Positions 25,701 through 37,589 are shown, counted from the first letter of the stretch. The stretch is DNA of 64,000 nt from Hydractinia symbiolongicarpus (GCF_029227915.1 NC_079883.1:2292001-2356000), one strand, 5' to 3'. Notes: generated from the sequence alone by a model not told the origin. Numbers and translations are program-made.

Positions 25701-26012
25701 GATGTAGCACCAACGAAATGGGGTTGTGACTTTGTGGATCCTTGGACAATCCAAAAGGTTGGTGTCCTCATTGCGGATGAAGAACGAAACATACTCTTCC
25801 CATCGAACAAATACCCGGTGGAAAATGGTTATTATCTCATACCAGGATACAACGCCAACTCACCCTATTTGATTTTCAATGCAACAAACCATACTGTCTA
25901 TAATGGACAAGAGTTAAGATTGCACTATGGTGAAGCTTTCCATGATTTTCTTGCTTATAACAACCATGGCATATCTTGTGCTGATATTTTTGGAAGCTTT
26001 TGTGACATATAA
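22778..26012 (+). CDS. Secreted apple/EGF/SOMP5-like protein, copy 3 (intact)
   Basis: Three exons, 22778-23080, 23869-23953 and 25561-26012, join in phase (0, then 1) to give 279 aa. Residues 1-20 form a hydrophobic signal peptide (MTLQLTIASAAAFLIIYVQG). Residues 21-101 form an apple/PAN-like module with Cys46, Cys50, Cys56 and Cys73 (SCLLQCERDEQC). Residues 102-130 are EGF-like (CDFGTC...HEC), lacking the first canonical cysteine (LPAF instead of LPIC). Residues 131-279 are the conserved C-terminal domain (WVLLQRNVCVGA, KLQHVGGTGLTC, GYNANSPYLIFNATNHTV, SCADIFGSF). Extracellular export is expected; the ligand or role is unknown. Cnidarian relatives are often labelled skeletal organic matrix protein 5-like. 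The stop codon's last base begins AATAAA (26012-26017), a possible poly(A) signal. The frame is uninterrupted, unlike copy 2. Confidence 0.85.
23440..23597 (-). repeat. tRNA-derived SINE (head 2) in intron 1 of copy 3
   Basis: On the minus strand, A box TAGCCTTGTGGTAAAGCG (complement of 23567-23585) and B box GGGTTCAAACCC (complement of about 23532-23543) have tRNA spacing, and CCGG...CCGG stem remnants flank the B box. The SINE body probably extends left to about 23340. Confidence 0.65.
24103..24700. mobile_element. TIR element (~600 bp MITE) in intron 2 of copy 3
   Basis: The left end CCTGATAGACGTTAAACTAT and the right end, in reverse complement CCTGATAGACGGTAAACTAT, are near-perfect terminal inverted repeats of at least 24 bp. 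There is no coding capacity inside. The superfamily is not assigned and the target duplication is unclear. Confidence 0.65.
25139..25430. repeat. 19-bp minisatellite in intron 2 of copy 3
   Basis: About 15 tandem copies of a 19-bp unit (aagtgggtgggtgacaaat), with diverged gtgtatgacaaa variants at the left end. The complement translates as His/Pro/Thr-rich open frames in all three phases, which is a repeat artefact. The array ends about 130 bp before the acceptor of the last exon. Confidence 0.9.
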
Positions 26013-28160
26013 ATAAAGCGTGTAGATGCTGTATATCAGCTGGAATAAGGAATGAGCATAATTATTTAGCCCCTTTTGTTAGTTGAAGAATGAAAAAAAA
26101 GGTTACGAACCTGCGGACTTGTCGTTACTCTGGAATTATGTTAATTAGAGCAAATTACCGTGTCGGTATATTAAAGGATTTTTTACTCATGTCGGTCAAA
26201 TAAATGCAATGTAAATATTTAGTATATTAGAATGCATCAGATTAACGCCATTCTGGAATATCTCCACTTGTTTACAGTGGCTGCAAGAAGAAGCAACCTC
26301 CTCGAATAATCGCTATGTAAGCAAAAAAAATTAGTTGAATAGCAGTCTGCTTAGTCTGTGAAACCAACATTTGAGTAAGCACTCGGATATTTATTTCAAA
26401 CTACTGGTCTGTTTATACAGAGGTGGTCTGGCTCTGTCAACGAAGCTGTTGTTGTCTATTTTTTAGCTTGTTATTTTTAATGCAAAAAAAATATCTCGGT
26501 CAGGCGAACTGGTTTTGAACAATGAAAACACTTAATAACGCAGAACAGAAGAAATAATTTTCATGAAAAACAATTTAATTACGTAAGCATAATAAACATG
26601 TCGCTTGTCACCGTTTATATGATGTTTCATTCAGCCTGTTTGCCAAGATCTTAGGTAAAGTGGGCAAGTTTTTGGTTAGTGGACCAGCTCACCTCTCCAA
26701 AAAGAAAAGAATTTTTTAAATCCATTGAAGCATTTAGGCGAGATCTAGGCAAACGGGTTTTCCTGGGCTGGCTCGACTTCCAAATAAACAGTCTCTATGG
26801 CAAAATATTAGTAGAGAGAATCTATCTTATGTGCACATTTTTTATCAATGAATAGACTATCAATTTTTACGTATGCACAACACAACGACAAAAATTTTCT
26901 TGTGAAAGATAAAGACAATATCCTCTCATTTTGACCTATAGAAAAGTCAAACGTTTTTTAAGTTGAAATTTGTGATATATCTTCTGAAATATGTCCAGAA
27001 ATTAATTATAATTTGTCCTAAGATACCTTATTAAAAACTTTTTTTTCCATTTTTTTTTTAATGGCGTTTATTGTATATAAAAATAGCTTCACAAATAGAT
27101 TTACCAGAGTAACAATTTAACCCATTTGTTTCTCAATCACTATGATGTCATACGTCATTTTTTGACACCAATTTTAACGAGTCGCCCTCCTAAACAGTAA
27201 ATCTTACCATGGGCCATACAGCTATGGGTCTAAAACTCTTTACCCTGTTCATACCCATATTCCCGTAGATTTTTTCAAGGGATAATTATAATGTTCTGTA
27301 ATAATAGTCATTTTCTGCCTGTGGGCTTTATAATGACTTAATGGCACTTAAAAGCAGAGTCATGACTTAATGTACCGTTAACTATTTCTCTCGCTAACCG
27401 TGTGTTTAATTAACCATTCAGAAGATTTAATACACCTTTCCTGAGTTAGCTTTCCATATTTCTATTGTTAAATTTCAATTATATAGAAATGCATTTCTTT
27501 TACATATCTTCTCGTATAAGAAGTAGTTCGACAAATTGCAAAAGTTTGTATAGATTTTTTTACTTTCTGACTTTTGATCCGGACTTGTTACCTTCTTATC
27601 AACACAAACAGCCGCTGCAAGGCTAAAGGGATGTATAAATACGTACAAAACTAGTTAGCCGTATGGTCAATCCATTGTGAACTGTATTATAGACTAATTA
27701 TAACGTTATGTATTATTTCTGTGGCTATACATAATATTTCTTATCAGTTTGTGTTTAATTGGTTTTATATGTAACCAGTCGCTAACTAGTGGATACAGGG
27801 TAGGGATCCTGTGTATGTCATACTTCGTGTTTCCGTAGCACGACGTTTTTCTTGCAACAGAATACGGCCATATTTAAATAGAGATATTGCCACAATCTTT
27901 TTAATGTTTAAAGTTCTTTCTTTCTTTGCTCACCAAAGCTTCTTCAATTCAATTCAATTTTCCCCTATCCTCGTTACCCTGTGGTCCCAAAACCTCGCAT
28001 AAAGGTAAGCAACTTTTTTTCCTCGCCGTGTTACTTAAAATGGTTTATTCAGAGATTAATTCTCAAAACGTAGGGGTAGATCAAATGAGCCAACTACCCT
28101 GTCCAGAATTGTTTAAATTAAAATATGCATGTAATAAACTACATAAATAAATAATATCAC
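26013..28160. other. Intergenic between copy 3 and the MFS gene
   Basis: No gene recognised. At about 26635-26790 there is an imperfect foldback: 'cagcctgtttgccaagatct' on the left and the complement of 'agatctaggcaaacgggttt' on the right, probably a small MITE. The rest is unremarkable AT-rich DNA. Confidence 0.45.
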
Positions 28161-29474
28161 TCAATCAGTTGAAAGAGGTTTTCGAAACGTCTTTATTTTG
28201 AAGATCAAAAGCAAAGTTGACATGGTCCCGAGACAAAGCAGACTAATTGCTAAAACTTCTTTGTGCCTTGCAAAGTAGCCTATTCCAAGCGATACAAATA
28301 TGTTACTTAACTTTATAGCCATCTGGTAAGAACTTTGAGCGGTACCTAGTACATCCTTTGGCAATGTGAATGCAATTATGGACACCACTATTGTTCGTTT
28401 AGCCGGAACCAAAAACAATGTGATATAAAAGAAGGCTACGATAACCATAATACAAACTCCTTGTTCAGGAAGGAAGCTTAAAATTAGTAATAAAACTAAG
28501 CCACCGATGCTAAGTATTAGGAGCAAGTCATAGTAGCAAACCTTCTTCAGTATGGTGGGAAGGGATGCCCACACGATCGCCTGTGCTATGGAAGGTATAA
28601 GAATGATCGTTACTGAGTACTTAGCTTGAAGATTAAAACATTCATCGACCACGATAGGAACAAGGATGACAAAGTAAGTATTACTGCAACCTAGAAATAC
28701 TCCATGAAGCAACAACGTAAGGTAGTCCAACCTCTTAAAGAGCTCTTTTGTCTCTTTCAGTTTTTCAAAAAATCCTTTAAAATCCTTTTTTTTTTCTTTA
28801 TTCGTTCCTTCCTTATTTTCATCCACTTTCGGCATTGTGGGGGTCTCTCGATCATAGAATATAAAACAAGACACCAGCGTAAACAAGTAGTTAACAAACA
28901 TTGTAAGTCCTGGAATGTTTCCTGACCAAATGCGCCACTCTCCAATGTAAATGTTTGCCTTGGGATAAACCACCCAAACTAAGAAAATAGAAAATTGTGC
29001 GAAGAATCCGCAAAAATTTACAAACGACAAATATTTCCCCATATCATTCTGCGATGTTCGGACGGTTAGACTGTAACGAACAACAACAATTACAGTACTT
29101 CCAAACCCGTTAAAGAATTGTCCTAACAGGACTACGTTTCCGATAGGTATTGAGTATAACGTCATTCCAATGATGTGAAGAAAAGTAAGAACTATAATGA
29201 ATCGCTTTGGGTGTCCATATAGATCTAGCAAAAACCCAATTAACATGCACCCAAAGACCGCGCCAATATTATAGGTAGTTGATTGCAAGCCCGTATACCA
29301 TTTCGCGCTATCTGCATCATTGAAAATATCTTTGAAATAAAAATAATTTGTTGGTGCAATTATGAGGCCAGCCAATGCCCTGTTAAATGCAGTAAGTCCA
29401 TATATAATAAAGCGGTTAGCAGGAATCACCTCATGTTTTTCTTTGTCTCTATCGTTCTCTATGTCTGTATCCAT
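28161..29474 (-). CDS. Major facilitator superfamily transporter, single exon
   Basis: An uninterrupted 437-aa frame on the minus strand, starting at the ATG at 29474-29472 (MDTDIENDRDKEK) and ending with TGA at 28161-28163. Upstream extension is possible only from non-ATG codons. The protein has a hydrophilic N-terminus, about 12 hydrophobic segments, and an MFS motif-A-like loop 2-3 (GFLLDLYGHPKRF, the G-x3-D-x2-G pattern). A long charged cytoplasmic loop separates the two six-helix halves (VDENKEGTNKEKKKDFKGFF). Length and topology suit a proton- or ion-coupled small-molecule transporter. The arrangement is reminiscent of the MFSD8/SPX-MFS branch, but I cannot assign a substrate or orthologue. 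It is intronless, unlike the neighbouring genes, so it may be a retrocopy or belong to an intron-poor family. Confidence 0.85.
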   Translation of the reverse strand: MDTDIENDRDKEKHEVIPANRFIIYGLTAFNRALAGLIIAPTNYFYFKDIFNDADSAKWYTGLQSTTYNIGAVFGCMLIGFLLDLYGHPKRFIIVLTFLHIIGMTLYSIPIGNVVLLGQFFNGFGSTVIVVVRYSLTVRTSQNDMGKYLSFVNFCGFFAQFSIFLVWVVYPKANIYIGEWRIWSGNIPGLTMFVNYLFTLVSCFIFYDRETPTMPKVDENKEGTNKEKKKDFKGFFEKLKETKELFKRLDYLTLLLHGVFLGCSNTYFVILVPIVVDECFNLQAKYSVTIILIPSIAQAIVWASLPTILKKVCYYDLLLILSIGGLVLLLILSFLPEQGVCIMVIVAFFYITLFLVPAKRTIVVSIIAFTLPKDVLGTAQSSYQMAIKLSNIFVSLGIGYFARHKEVLAISLLCLGTMSTLLLIFKIKTFRKPLSTD

Positions 29475-29973
29475 CCTTGTGAAATAAATTTGTGACTTTG
29501 TTTGCGGATACAAAATGGCGGAAAGTATTTGGTTTCAATCGGTTTTACTTTTTTCTCTTTCCTAAATACTTTTTGGTTATATTATAGGAGGTAAAATGTA
29601 TAATAACATGAACCATTATTGTCAAACATTTCAATGTATGCAAAAATTATACTTCATACATAATATTATAATATATCATACTTCTTTGCACACCATCTTA
29701 ACTCCTAGCTGCATGTTGAATTTAAATAATTTAAGCACACTATTATTAATATTATTACAAGATAATAACTTGACAATAGATAATTATCTTCCAATTAGTA
29801 GACTTTTTGATCAATCTTTTGCATTCAAGTTTACAAATATATTAACAAATATTTCCTTATAAGGAGATTTCATCTTATACCGCTTTCTGCTCGGGTAGTG
29901 ATATTCATCCATGATAAAATCAAAGCTACTCGCTTACCTTTACACAAACTTCTTTCGATTTGTTTGTTGACTA

Positions 29974-30110
29974 TCTATATTATAATGCCCGTATACGTCT
30001 GTCTGTCTGTCACGCAAAATGGTAGCTTACCTGCGCAAGTAGCGAGACGCACGCAATGCGGTATAAAAAGGACGGGCGAACCCGTGGATTTTTCCACGGG
30101 CAACGACTAG
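29974..30110 (+). mobile_element. Short non-autonomous Helitron-like element, solo copy
   Basis: A 137-bp element: TCTATATTATAATGCCCGTA at the 5' end, CTGTCTGTCTGTCACGC, the hairpin CCCGTGGATTTTTCCACGGG (about 30081-30100), and CTAG at 30107-30110. It is flanked by A and T. Same family as 3161-3302 and the type A units at 62.1-62.5 kb. Confidence 0.75.
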
Positions 30111-32090
30111 TTATAAAAATTTATTAATTTATTAATGAGCAATATATAATTGTTAGATTGTGAGAGGTTAGCAAAAGGAAAAAGGCGTGTAGAGCACATG
30201 CTGGGGGGGGGGGGTGCGATTGGTTGAGAGAACCATTAAACCGTGGATTAATGATGAAGGTGTAGTTTGTAAGAAGCAAACATCAAACTAGGTCCGCACT
30301 GGCGACACCTATTTTATACGATGCAAAAAGCATTTGACATAAACTTAAACCAGGCTATAACAGAAAGAGAGCGCATAGAAAACACTATAAGTGGAATACA
30401 CATAGAGTGATAAGGATTCAACTCGTGCCTACCGAAGACGACCAGGTGATAGCAAAAAATGAACAACACAAATGACGAGCGTGAACTGAAACAACCACTG
30501 CACGAGTGTTAAATTGCAAAGAGCTGCAGTAATATTAATCTTAGGGTATTTGTGCGCATGCGTATATACTTCGCTGACAATCACTCTTGATGATTTTCAG
30601 CATACTCTACACACCTAGTATTTTTTTTCTCAATGAAAACAGTAGCTAAACAGATTTTAGTCTATAAATCTTTTATAATTTATTACATTCTTTATTTATA
30701 TTAACTTTACCACAATTACAAATCTAGCTATTGTCTTCTCTTTAACATGAAAAATAATTTGTTTCATATACAGAACGTATATATACAATAGGTTTTGTAT
30801 GTAAAAAATTTACACAGTAAAAAAAAATATCTAAAATAATATTCAAAGTTGACATACCTCACGAAACTTTTAGGCTGGCCTTTTTTGGGGGGGGACTTTC
30901 TACTGTCACAAAAACGCAAATAGTAAAAATCATATTTTTTTTAACACAACATGAAAATCAACGTCACAATGGCTCAGCAAACCAACATTAATCTAACAGC
31001 TAACATAATATAAAAAATATTACATGACTTTTTGTTTGGTTTTTCCTGATCGGGCTTAATCCTCCTCGAATTTACCAACTTGCGCACCACTCGCTAAAAC
31101 GCTATCTAAAAAACTTCGCACAACTTAAACCGGTATTTCTTAAATTTAATCCACAAAATTTAACTAACAAACTGGCTAATAAAAATGAAATGTGTATATT
31201 ACAAACTGGCTAATAAAAAACAAAATAGAAATGTAAAAACAATTCACAGAAATATTGATAGAAAAGAAATAAAAAATACAACCTCGCCGCTCTAAATGTG
31301 TCATACGGTCGGTGTAAAAGATGGCTACGGCCCTAAATTTTACTTTACTTCTAGTGTTGAGAAACCTCCAATAAACATGATAGCAATTCACTTCAGCTTG
31401 ACAGGTGACTTCACTCGAGACAAACTGACACTTTCATGTAAACGCCGCTTAAATCTCTATCGCCTTCATGAAATTAGATGAAAATATTTTAAAATGTTTT
31501 AACAGCGAATGTTATTGCTCGTAAAATATAAAAAAATCGTTATATCCGAAGTTTCTTCTCTACATACTTTGCTCCCAAATTATATATTTTTAAGTATATT
31601 AGAGTTTAATATACATTACCATTAAATTGGTGTGGGTGATTTATTTAAAAAAATTTGTTGGCGGTATTGTTGTTATTGTTAGAGCCTTTTAAATTCTCGA
31701 AATTCTTTAAATGCCTTAATAATGACATCTATTGCGGGAGAAGTGTATTTCGCGATTTCCGGCTGAAGGAATAAGTGCCCTGGGAGATTACTAGAAATTT
31801 AGACATTTTGAGACGGCGTTTATTTCACAGGAGAACTTAACATCAAGAGCTAGAGAAACGAAACAATATATATTCACGTTGTGTGACGAATTTTGGCAAA
31901 CATAAAAAAATGCCCATATTAAAAAAATGGTAATAAATCAATTTAATATCAATGTTTGTCTTTCGCATTTGTGCGTTTGTTTGAATTCTCTGGTAGAAGG
32001 CCCCTTTCTGGTCATTGACAGCATTCAATATCAAACTCGATTACCTGCTACAAATTCAAAAATAAATAACTCATCTTTACATATTCTGAA
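30111..32090. other. Intergenic between MFS and Rab genes
   Basis: No gene recognised. It contains an 11-12 bp G run near 30203 and a second G run near 30887. 'caaactggctaataaaaa' is duplicated at 31168 and 31202. The stretch from about 31850 to 32090 is probably 3' UTR of the Rab gene. Confidence 0.45.
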
Positions 32091-35070
32091 TCAGCAACAA
32101 CGAGAGGAAGATTTTTCACTCTCTAATACAATCGTCGGTATGCTGTTTTCCCTTTCCTAAAAATACAAGCAGGGAATCATACGAGCAAGCGTATCAACAC
32201 AAGATTGGTTTTCAATTAGGACTGTTGTTCAATATTTTTATGACAATGGAAACCCCGTTATATAGACACCAAAAACTATTGTTGATTTGGTTCATTATTC
32301 ATCCTTATTCTTAACACACATCATATAACATAGTTCGTTCCTCTGATGTGCACATGCAATAATTATAATTAATTATAATGAAAGAGGTAATTATATATAA
32401 AATATATGCTCTTACTCTTCTTTTTCTGTTTTCACAGATTAACTTTGCCATCTCCATAAAAACCTGAAAAATAAATTTTTTTAAAAAAGATTTCCTCTTT
32501 GTTCAAAAATGCTTTGTGTCCAAGATTGTAAATGTCATCAGCACAGTGCGCTAAAAATGTAAAAAATCAACAAATACTATTTTTACCTCGCTAACATTTG
32601 TGTCTTCCTTAGCACTGGTTTCAAAAAACTTTAATTTACATTCCTTTGCTCTCTGAAAAACAAACACAAAAATGAATTAATCTCCGGTATATAACAGACG
32701 AGTGAGTAGTTAAACACAACAGTTGTCATTTTTGAACCCAATTCACTCTTAGCTCTTTTATAGTGACCTATGACTGATACAATTTTTGCAGATGATTTAA
32801 CAGTAAAGATAAACAGGATATATTTTTGACAATAAACTTAATATATAAAATATATATTGTTGATCTTTTTTTTATCTACTAACAGGTTCCTTTGAAGGAG
32901 AGTTGGGAAATTGACGCATACAGTATAAAAAGGGGTATCCACTGTAAAATTCATCTTGCGTTTATATGGGATCTCGATTCATCCTTTTGTAAAATTCTTT
33001 GTCCCGCACACTCTCAGGACAAAATCATCCTCTTTTTGTCCTCTCCAAGCTTTGGTCTAATTCGGTATCAATATCAACAGGCCATAAAGCTCGTTAATGT
33101 ATTAACAAAAAAGGTGAAGAAATAACAAATTCACTTCTTGAGCAACAGAGCTATTTTTAAGGTGCCACCCTTGCACTCTCTAATCTTATAATTCCATTAA
33201 TAACCCTCCATACTGGGTAATTTTTTCATATTTTCCTGGATTTAATAAAAGAATGCCAACATTAGCATTTTTGTTTGTACCACATTGTTACTTAAGGCCT
33301 GGGTTAATTAAAACAATTGTAGAATTTACAGAAGGGGTGCATTCACCTTAACCCTCGGCATTAAAGAGCCTACTATAGCTCGTCAAAAATGGAATTATTA
33401 ATCCATATTTTAGCGATAGCTGACATTTTTTATTATTAAGTGCAAGACGTGTAAAACTACAGGTTCAGATTGACTGAAATAATCAGCATTTGTTAACTCA
33501 CATCTTCTCCTCGTTTTCTCGATATTGCTCTTAGTTCATCAGGTGTGTCTATTTTATTCGCAACCAAAAGTTGGCAGACACCAGGTGAAGCATTCTAAAA
33601 CATAGGGTTAAAAACAGATTTTAAACACATATAGAAAGAATAAACATTTATTCTTCTTAAAATTACCTTCACTTTGCATTTTTTGTTAGTAAACATGATT
33701 ACAATAACATGATGTATACTGACAAAGTTTGACAGCATAGAAACATTCTCTATTGTGACATTGAAATGAATCGACTTCTCCTTTTCTAAAATTAAAATTC
33801 CTAATAAACCAGTTATATTAAAAGATCACTACGTACATGCGTTATCGAATCCATCCAGTTGCTAATATTAGAAAAAGAATACTCTGCTGTAACGTCATAA
33901 ACTAAAATAATTCCCTAAAATATTTGAAAATAAGAATATCTATTAAACCGTGGCTAACATAGTGTTGGGAAAATATTTGAGAGAGTGGGAGAGGAGGATT
34001 TAGAAAAGTAGTCAAAGTATTTTCAAAACATTGGGATAAAATTGTTTTTAGGAGACATCTAAAGTCGAGTGAGTAAACAAAAGCAGGGGAGGTTAAAAAG
34101 AGTGTCAAGTAAAAAAAATTATCAACTGAGACTGAGAAATAAAATAATTTGGAGATAAAACTTTTGTGTAGCTGAGCAATTATTTGGGTCACATTTTTGT
34201 TACTAAAGAATGATAAAAGGTTTAATGTTAATGGTGAATTATTTTAAAAAGGGATAGTGCATAAAAAAAATTTGGGTGAAAATTATGAGGGAGGGGTTAG
34301 GAGGGGGCGATTTTGAGCACTTTATCATTGTAGAAATTGGATTCTTAAAACAATGAATATAAAGAAATACAAACCATTGCTCCTCTATAGTAGGCACTTG
34401 TAAGAGTTCTAAAGCGTTCTTGTCCAGCTGTGTCCCTGAACATAAAAACGTTAAAACTTTTAAGTTTATGCCACACAATACATGCTAATGTTTGTACAGT
34501 ACCGAAAAAAAGTCCAAATTTGCTATCAGTCACATAAATTTACTAGTTTTATAAGTAGAACTTATAAAACTGAAATGATGCTTTTGCAATAAATTAAATC
34601 AAGTTGCATTATTTGTGTAATTTTCATTAATATTTTAAAAAAACACAGGTTTTCTTACAAATTATACAGGTATTGAGTGAAATTTGAGCACTAAAAAAAC
34701 TGAAAAATAAAAAAAATTACCATATTTGAAGGCGGACTTTCTCATCTTCAACTTCTACTACTTTTGTGCGAGAATCAATGCCTGCAAACAAAAAAATTAA
34801 AAATAAATGATTTCCTTTGTTATTTTACTTGTGCTCTCAAAAATGTGTAGCTTTACTTACATTTGCCACTGTAAAACAAAAAACTAAATCCTGTAATAGT
34901 TCAAATGTGTATCACTCCAAACATATTGTGTACATACCTATAGTTGATATATATGACTCCTGATATTCTTCTTCCGTAAATCTTCTAATAATTGATGTTT
35001 TTCCAACACCACTTTCACCAAGGACAAGTATTTTATAAGTAGCATTATAGTCACGCTCATTCATAGACAT
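32091..35070 (-). CDS. Rab-family small GTPase, complete, 8 exons
   Basis: Eight minus-strand exons join in phase to 201 aa: 35070-34938, 34781-34721, 34435-34373, 33914-33837, 33594-33502, 32652-32587, 32463-32416, 32156-32091. The start is MSMNERDYNATYK. The P-loop is GESGVGKTS (residues 18-26), switch I contains STIG, then WDTAGQERF (G3), NKID (G4) and ETSAK (G5), all intact. The end is SSSRCC followed by TGA, the double-cysteine geranylgeranylation signal of Rabs. It should cycle between GTP and GDP on membranes and direct vesicle traffic. RAYYRG-type switch II (TSAYYRGAM) resembles the Rab1/3/8/10 group, but the first Rab-family motif reads IGIDS instead of IG(V/I)DF, so the subfamily is unassigned. 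The length equals typical Rabs. The last exon was found by splice sites and the CC ending; if it is wrong, the protein would read on from 32416 without a prenylation motif. Confidence 0.88.
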
Positions 35071-36199
35071 TGTTTTGAGCCTTCTTTGAATTAAATAACA
35101 AAGAAATTCATAACACAATTTTAAAGAAACAGAATATTGTGATAATAAATTGGTTGGTGTATAATATACACAGGCACATAAATAACATTCAATTTCATAC
35201 AGCAGGTAGGTAAATGCTTGTTGGCTACCTTCACGGTCTGATCTAGGTCAATTTGGTCATCGCTATACCAATTTGGGGACATATAAAATGAGCGCTCGAA
35301 TTGCTTTATTTCTTATTTTCTGGATATTTTTAGTCTTTAATCACAGAGAAAATATATTTTCATGAAGAAACTATATGTTCTATACTAAAAAGAAGACAAT
35401 GCATATGCTTAAGCCATGTATTGGTTTATATTGTAGAAGAACTACTTTGTTCATCACTAACATACAGCCTGGCAGTGAGCAGGATTCGATCCGCGGTCCC
35501 CAGTTCTGGGAGCCACAGACGAACCCACTACACTACATGCATCAAAATGTTAGTGATGAACTCAGATAACTTATCCGGATGGTGTGTCTACATACACGAA
35601 CCCACTACACTAAATATTCACCTATCCATGTATTTTTGTTGTCCTGTTTTTGTAAACACTCACAATGCTCTACAACTCGAAATCATTGTTATTAGAAATA
35701 CAAAAGACATGAGCAATAACAATAACAAATCCATTTGCAAAGATGCCATTTTTGTAGCCTGTTTATTTTATGGAACCGGGACAACATGGAAAGAATTTAT
35801 TTTTTTAAAAAAAAAAGAAAAAAAAAGAAGAAACTTTGAAACAAAAGCAAAATCAATAATCAAAAGTTTTGAAAAATCACAATACTGTTTTTCGTAAGAA
35901 ACACTGACGTATCCAGAGAGGTTTTGCTACCGGTTTACCACGATGGGATTCCAAATTCTTATCCCAAAAAATAAAAAATGCAAAGAAAAAAAAACCTAGT
36001 TGATTAAGTAAATACAAGCTCTAAGTAGTATGTTTTTCTTCAGCAAATTCGCGATCCTTCAAAATGATTAAACTGCTTGGATTTGACGTACATGCCATCA
36101 CAATTGTAACATTTGAATGTTTTGAATTCACAAGTCTACCACAATCTTTACTCGCTCAACTGAACGACAGCTTCAGCCTATGTTATGGACACAATGCTA
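35071..36199. other. Upstream of Rab gene, SINE only
   Basis: It probably contains the Rab promoter immediately above 35070, with no clear core element visible. A SINE head lies at 35465-35545. The open frame at 35421-35897 spans that SINE and is not credible. 'gaacccactacacta' recurs at 35521 and about 35599, a partial duplication of the SINE head. Confidence 0.45.
35465..35545 (-). repeat. tRNA-derived SINE (head 3)
   Basis: The minus strand has A-box-like TAGTGTAGTGGGTTCG and B box GGATCGAATCC (complement of 35482-35492) at tRNA spacing. The downstream body is not clear. Confidence 0.6.
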
Positions 36200-36595
36200 C
36201 AGTGCTGTGAAAAGGTTGTTACCATCGTGTTCGTGTAACGAGTGTGGTGCACACGAACCACAATAAAATATCTGCTAAAATAAAGTAAAAAAGATGTCAT
36301 CATCAATCAAACTTCTCGTACTTATTTTTATTAAACGAAAAGCTATGATAGAAATGTTTTTTTAGATCGCATTTTAATAGTTTATAATCGAAAAGCGGTG
36401 ATAGAAATGTTATTTATATCGCATTTTGATTCACGAACGATTGAAATCTATTAGCTAGCTTTATGACAACGCATTAAAACAAGTGTTAATTTATTTTTTT
36501 GCCGTCAGTTTTTTATTTAATTGATAAACTAATACAGTCTTTGTTGTTTTTGAATAGAAGTTATCTATCGTGGACACCAGGTGTAATGTTTAATT
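36200..36595 (-). mobile_element. Truncated relative of the 40.2-kb TIR transposon
   Basis: The left end follows TA and reads CAGTGCTGTGAAAAGGTTGT, then tracks the right-end sequence of the 40193-42688 element in reverse complement (acacgaacca...). After an internal deletion it matches the left subterminal region of that element in reverse (ttaatttatttttttgccg, then 'gaatagaagttatctatcgt'). The second terminus is missing. It is a deletion derivative inserted in the opposite orientation. Confidence 0.65.
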
Positions 36596-37589
36596 TTTAA
36601 CAGGTTTAACATGTATTTAGATATATTTATCAGCAACAAAGACTAAAAACGAAAAATATACAAAATTATGTAATAAAATGCAAGTAATAATTGTACAAAA
36701 TTTTGCTGTTTTGAGTGCCACAAACACATTTTCCGGCGATCTAGGGACCTCAAAACCCAAAATCTTCCCTTCAGTAACAACCATGGTGGATACTAACCTA
36801 AGCAAAAGTTGGGTATAAAAAAACAGTAGTCCAAAAAAAACTCTGGATACGTCACTGAGAAAAAAATATATGTCTTGTCTACAAAGTGAAATGCTTTAAA
36901 GTGCGTTATTATTAAAGTTGTCACTGATCTCCCCTAATTGTTCATCCGTGAATGTTGGTGGCCATCGTTATAAATTTTGTATTTTGTCAATAGTTTTTAT
37001 GACATTTTGAGTTTCTAATTTCCAGGTAAGGCTGCTTTAGCCAATCTGGAGACCCCCATGTAAAGTGTTGAAAAAAATGCAACCAAAACAACTTTCTGGA
37101 TCACCTCTTGACTTTGCCATGAGATTTTTGGTTTGAGTGTGACAAAATTGCATATTAATCAATGTATATACTTTTACTCAACAAAAAACAACAAACTTGG
37201 TCATTCTGACTTTTATTTAGACTTGATGTTTGAAAGTACCTTAACGCTTGGGTTCATTGAACTTTTTTAAAGGGAGTGTTTAATCAAGGGGGGCATTTGA
37301 AAGAGGGTTAGTTAAGATAGAGTAGACTACAAAAGAAGAGCTTCAAACGTTATAGGAAAGAGTGAATTCATATAGGAAAAACAACTTATGAGTTTGCCTG
37401 TTTCTATCATTCAAGCACAGCATCCTTGCAAACTTTCCTAAGTAATATATCTTATTTTCTTTAGTTATTTGGCTGAAATAAAGTCTGTGGTTTTATTGGG
37501 AACAATATTAGCATAGATAGATAGATATAGATAGATGTGCATATTTTACATGGCTAGTCTCGCAAACATCAAGGGATATACCCTGTTTA
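36596..37589. other. Intergenic, nothing recognised
   Basis: AT-rich. An imperfect 'atagatagatagatatagat' microsatellite lies near 37514. No exon or RNA gene is visible. Confidence 0.5.

Noticed and set aside
35421-35897. 158-aa plus-strand frame upstream of Rab
   Set aside because: It spans a SINE head and poly-A-rich DNA; the C-terminal half is lysine-rich low complexity.
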